Source of the DNA: Bdellovibrionia bacterium
GTDB taxonomy: Bacteria > Bdellovibrionota > Bdellovibrionia > Bdellovibrionales > JAGQZY01
Assembly: GCA_030427805.1 (NCBI GenBank)
Contig: JAUICP010000005.1
Location: forward strand, 186,001 to 250,000
DNA length: 64,000 bases
Direction of reading: 5' to 3'
Every line of letters starts with the position of its first letter. Position 1 is the first letter of the stretch. Of the stretch, positions 63,822 to 64,000 are shown piece after piece. Under the pieces are notes generated by a model. It was not told the DNA's origin and made no database searches. It saw only the letters and a program-made list of their open reading frames with translations. A program made the translations under genes and the position numbers.

Positions 63822-64000
63822 GTGAGCCAAGAAGAAAAAGAAAATTCAAGCTATAAACCTCAAACTTCAGTTCTAGAAAAGAACCTCAAACTAATTATCG
63901 GATTGGTGATTGTTGGTTTGCTCGTGGGCGGTGGAATTACTGTTAAAATCAAAATGGAACGAGATAAAGAGCTCAAAGCCTTTTCTCAATTAGCTCCCAT
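63822..64000 (+). CDS. single-pass membrane protein, N-terminal part, cut by window end
   Basis: GTG 63822 follows AAGGAG at normal distance. The 59 visible residues start with a polar, Glu/Lys-rich cytoplasmic stretch, then one membrane helix (about 27-45: L-I-I-G-L-V-I-V-G-L-L-V-G-G-G-I) and a charged helix M-E-R-D-K-E-L-K-A-F-S-Q-L. The layout resembles YfgM-like TPR proteins that attach to the inner membrane, but the TPR part lies outside the window. Confidence 0.65.
   Translation, partial: MSQEEKENSSYKPQTSVLEKNLKLIIGLVIVGLLVGGGITVKIKMERDKELKAFSQLAP

Noticed and set aside
1-64000. CRISPR arrays, prophage or plasmid genes, rRNA operons and riboswitches.
   Set aside because: No regularly spaced repeats, phage structural genes, rRNA or recognisable riboswitch cores were seen.

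Overview
The window reads as a chromosomal segment of a free-living or predatory member of the Bdellovibrionota (Bdellovibrio/Bacteriovorax relatives). This is an inference from content: a TIGR02147-family regulator, a very large share of secreted proteins and lipoproteins (including one with an F-Q-N-C lipobox), a lysine-rich histone-H1-like protein, FlgT-like proteins, an intact CreBCD system and a miaB-bifunctional nuclease pair. Base composition looks moderate and even, with no obvious prophage, plasmid or CRISPR locus.

Layout. 1-742: start of a thiolase gene (minus strand, cut by the window edge). 898-5929: secreted DUF4097-like protein, histone-like protein with a Cys/His cluster, a small unknown gene, miaB with an overlapping bifunctional-nuclease-domain gene, and a CBS protein. 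6072-7619: secreted FG-GAP-like protein. 7764-14801: gamma-carbonic anhydrase, guaB, guaA and dnaE, tightly spaced on the plus strand, with a promoter that may give a leaderless mRNA. 14805-17458: two unknown exported proteins on the minus strand. 17627-20637: two FlgT-like proteins (N-terminal part, then middle/C-terminal part as a lipoprotein) and lipB. 20751-20826: tRNA-Val(GAC). 20986-24696: creB, creC and creD, with four TTCAT-like boxes at exact 11-bp spacing between creC and creD that look like CreB binding sites. 24748-24928: decayed VOC/glyoxalase gene. 24994-31576: cytochrome c lipoprotein, TIGR02147 regulator, secreted proteins, an HExxH lipoprotein and a penicillin-acylase-family enzyme.

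31573-39971: M23 peptidase, glyA and rpiB, then two tandem Cys-rich secreted paralogues in the opposite direction, then fabF-acpP-fabG-fabD-fabH (fatty acid synthesis). 40206-45982: SH3/beta-barrel protein, orphan Hcp-like protein, two small exported paralogues, a compact tyrosine recombinase, membrane and TPR proteins, and a DNA-binding protein with a C-terminal membrane anchor. 46138-54572: two giant (about 1,360-1,390 aa) paralogous lipoproteins in tandem, each followed by a similar hairpin. 54671-54722: two adjacent perfect hairpins with GNRA loops (possible structured RNA). 54991-56103: leucine dehydrogenase. 56798-62366: a receptor-type adenylate cyclase divergent from a FecR-domain protein and an Fn3/beta-barrel outer-membrane protein, which together look like an envelope-signalling module. 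62503-64000: a LamG-like lipoprotein and the start of a membrane protein cut by the window end.

The housekeeping parts (tRNA modification, GMP synthesis, DNA replication, lipoylation, C1 metabolism, fatty acid synthesis) are ordinary. The most interesting parts are the Cre regulatory sites, the giant lipoprotein pair with the membrane-anchored regulator upstream, the cyclase/FecR/barrel locus with a hairpin touching the FecR start codon, and the small paralogues beside the recombinase.
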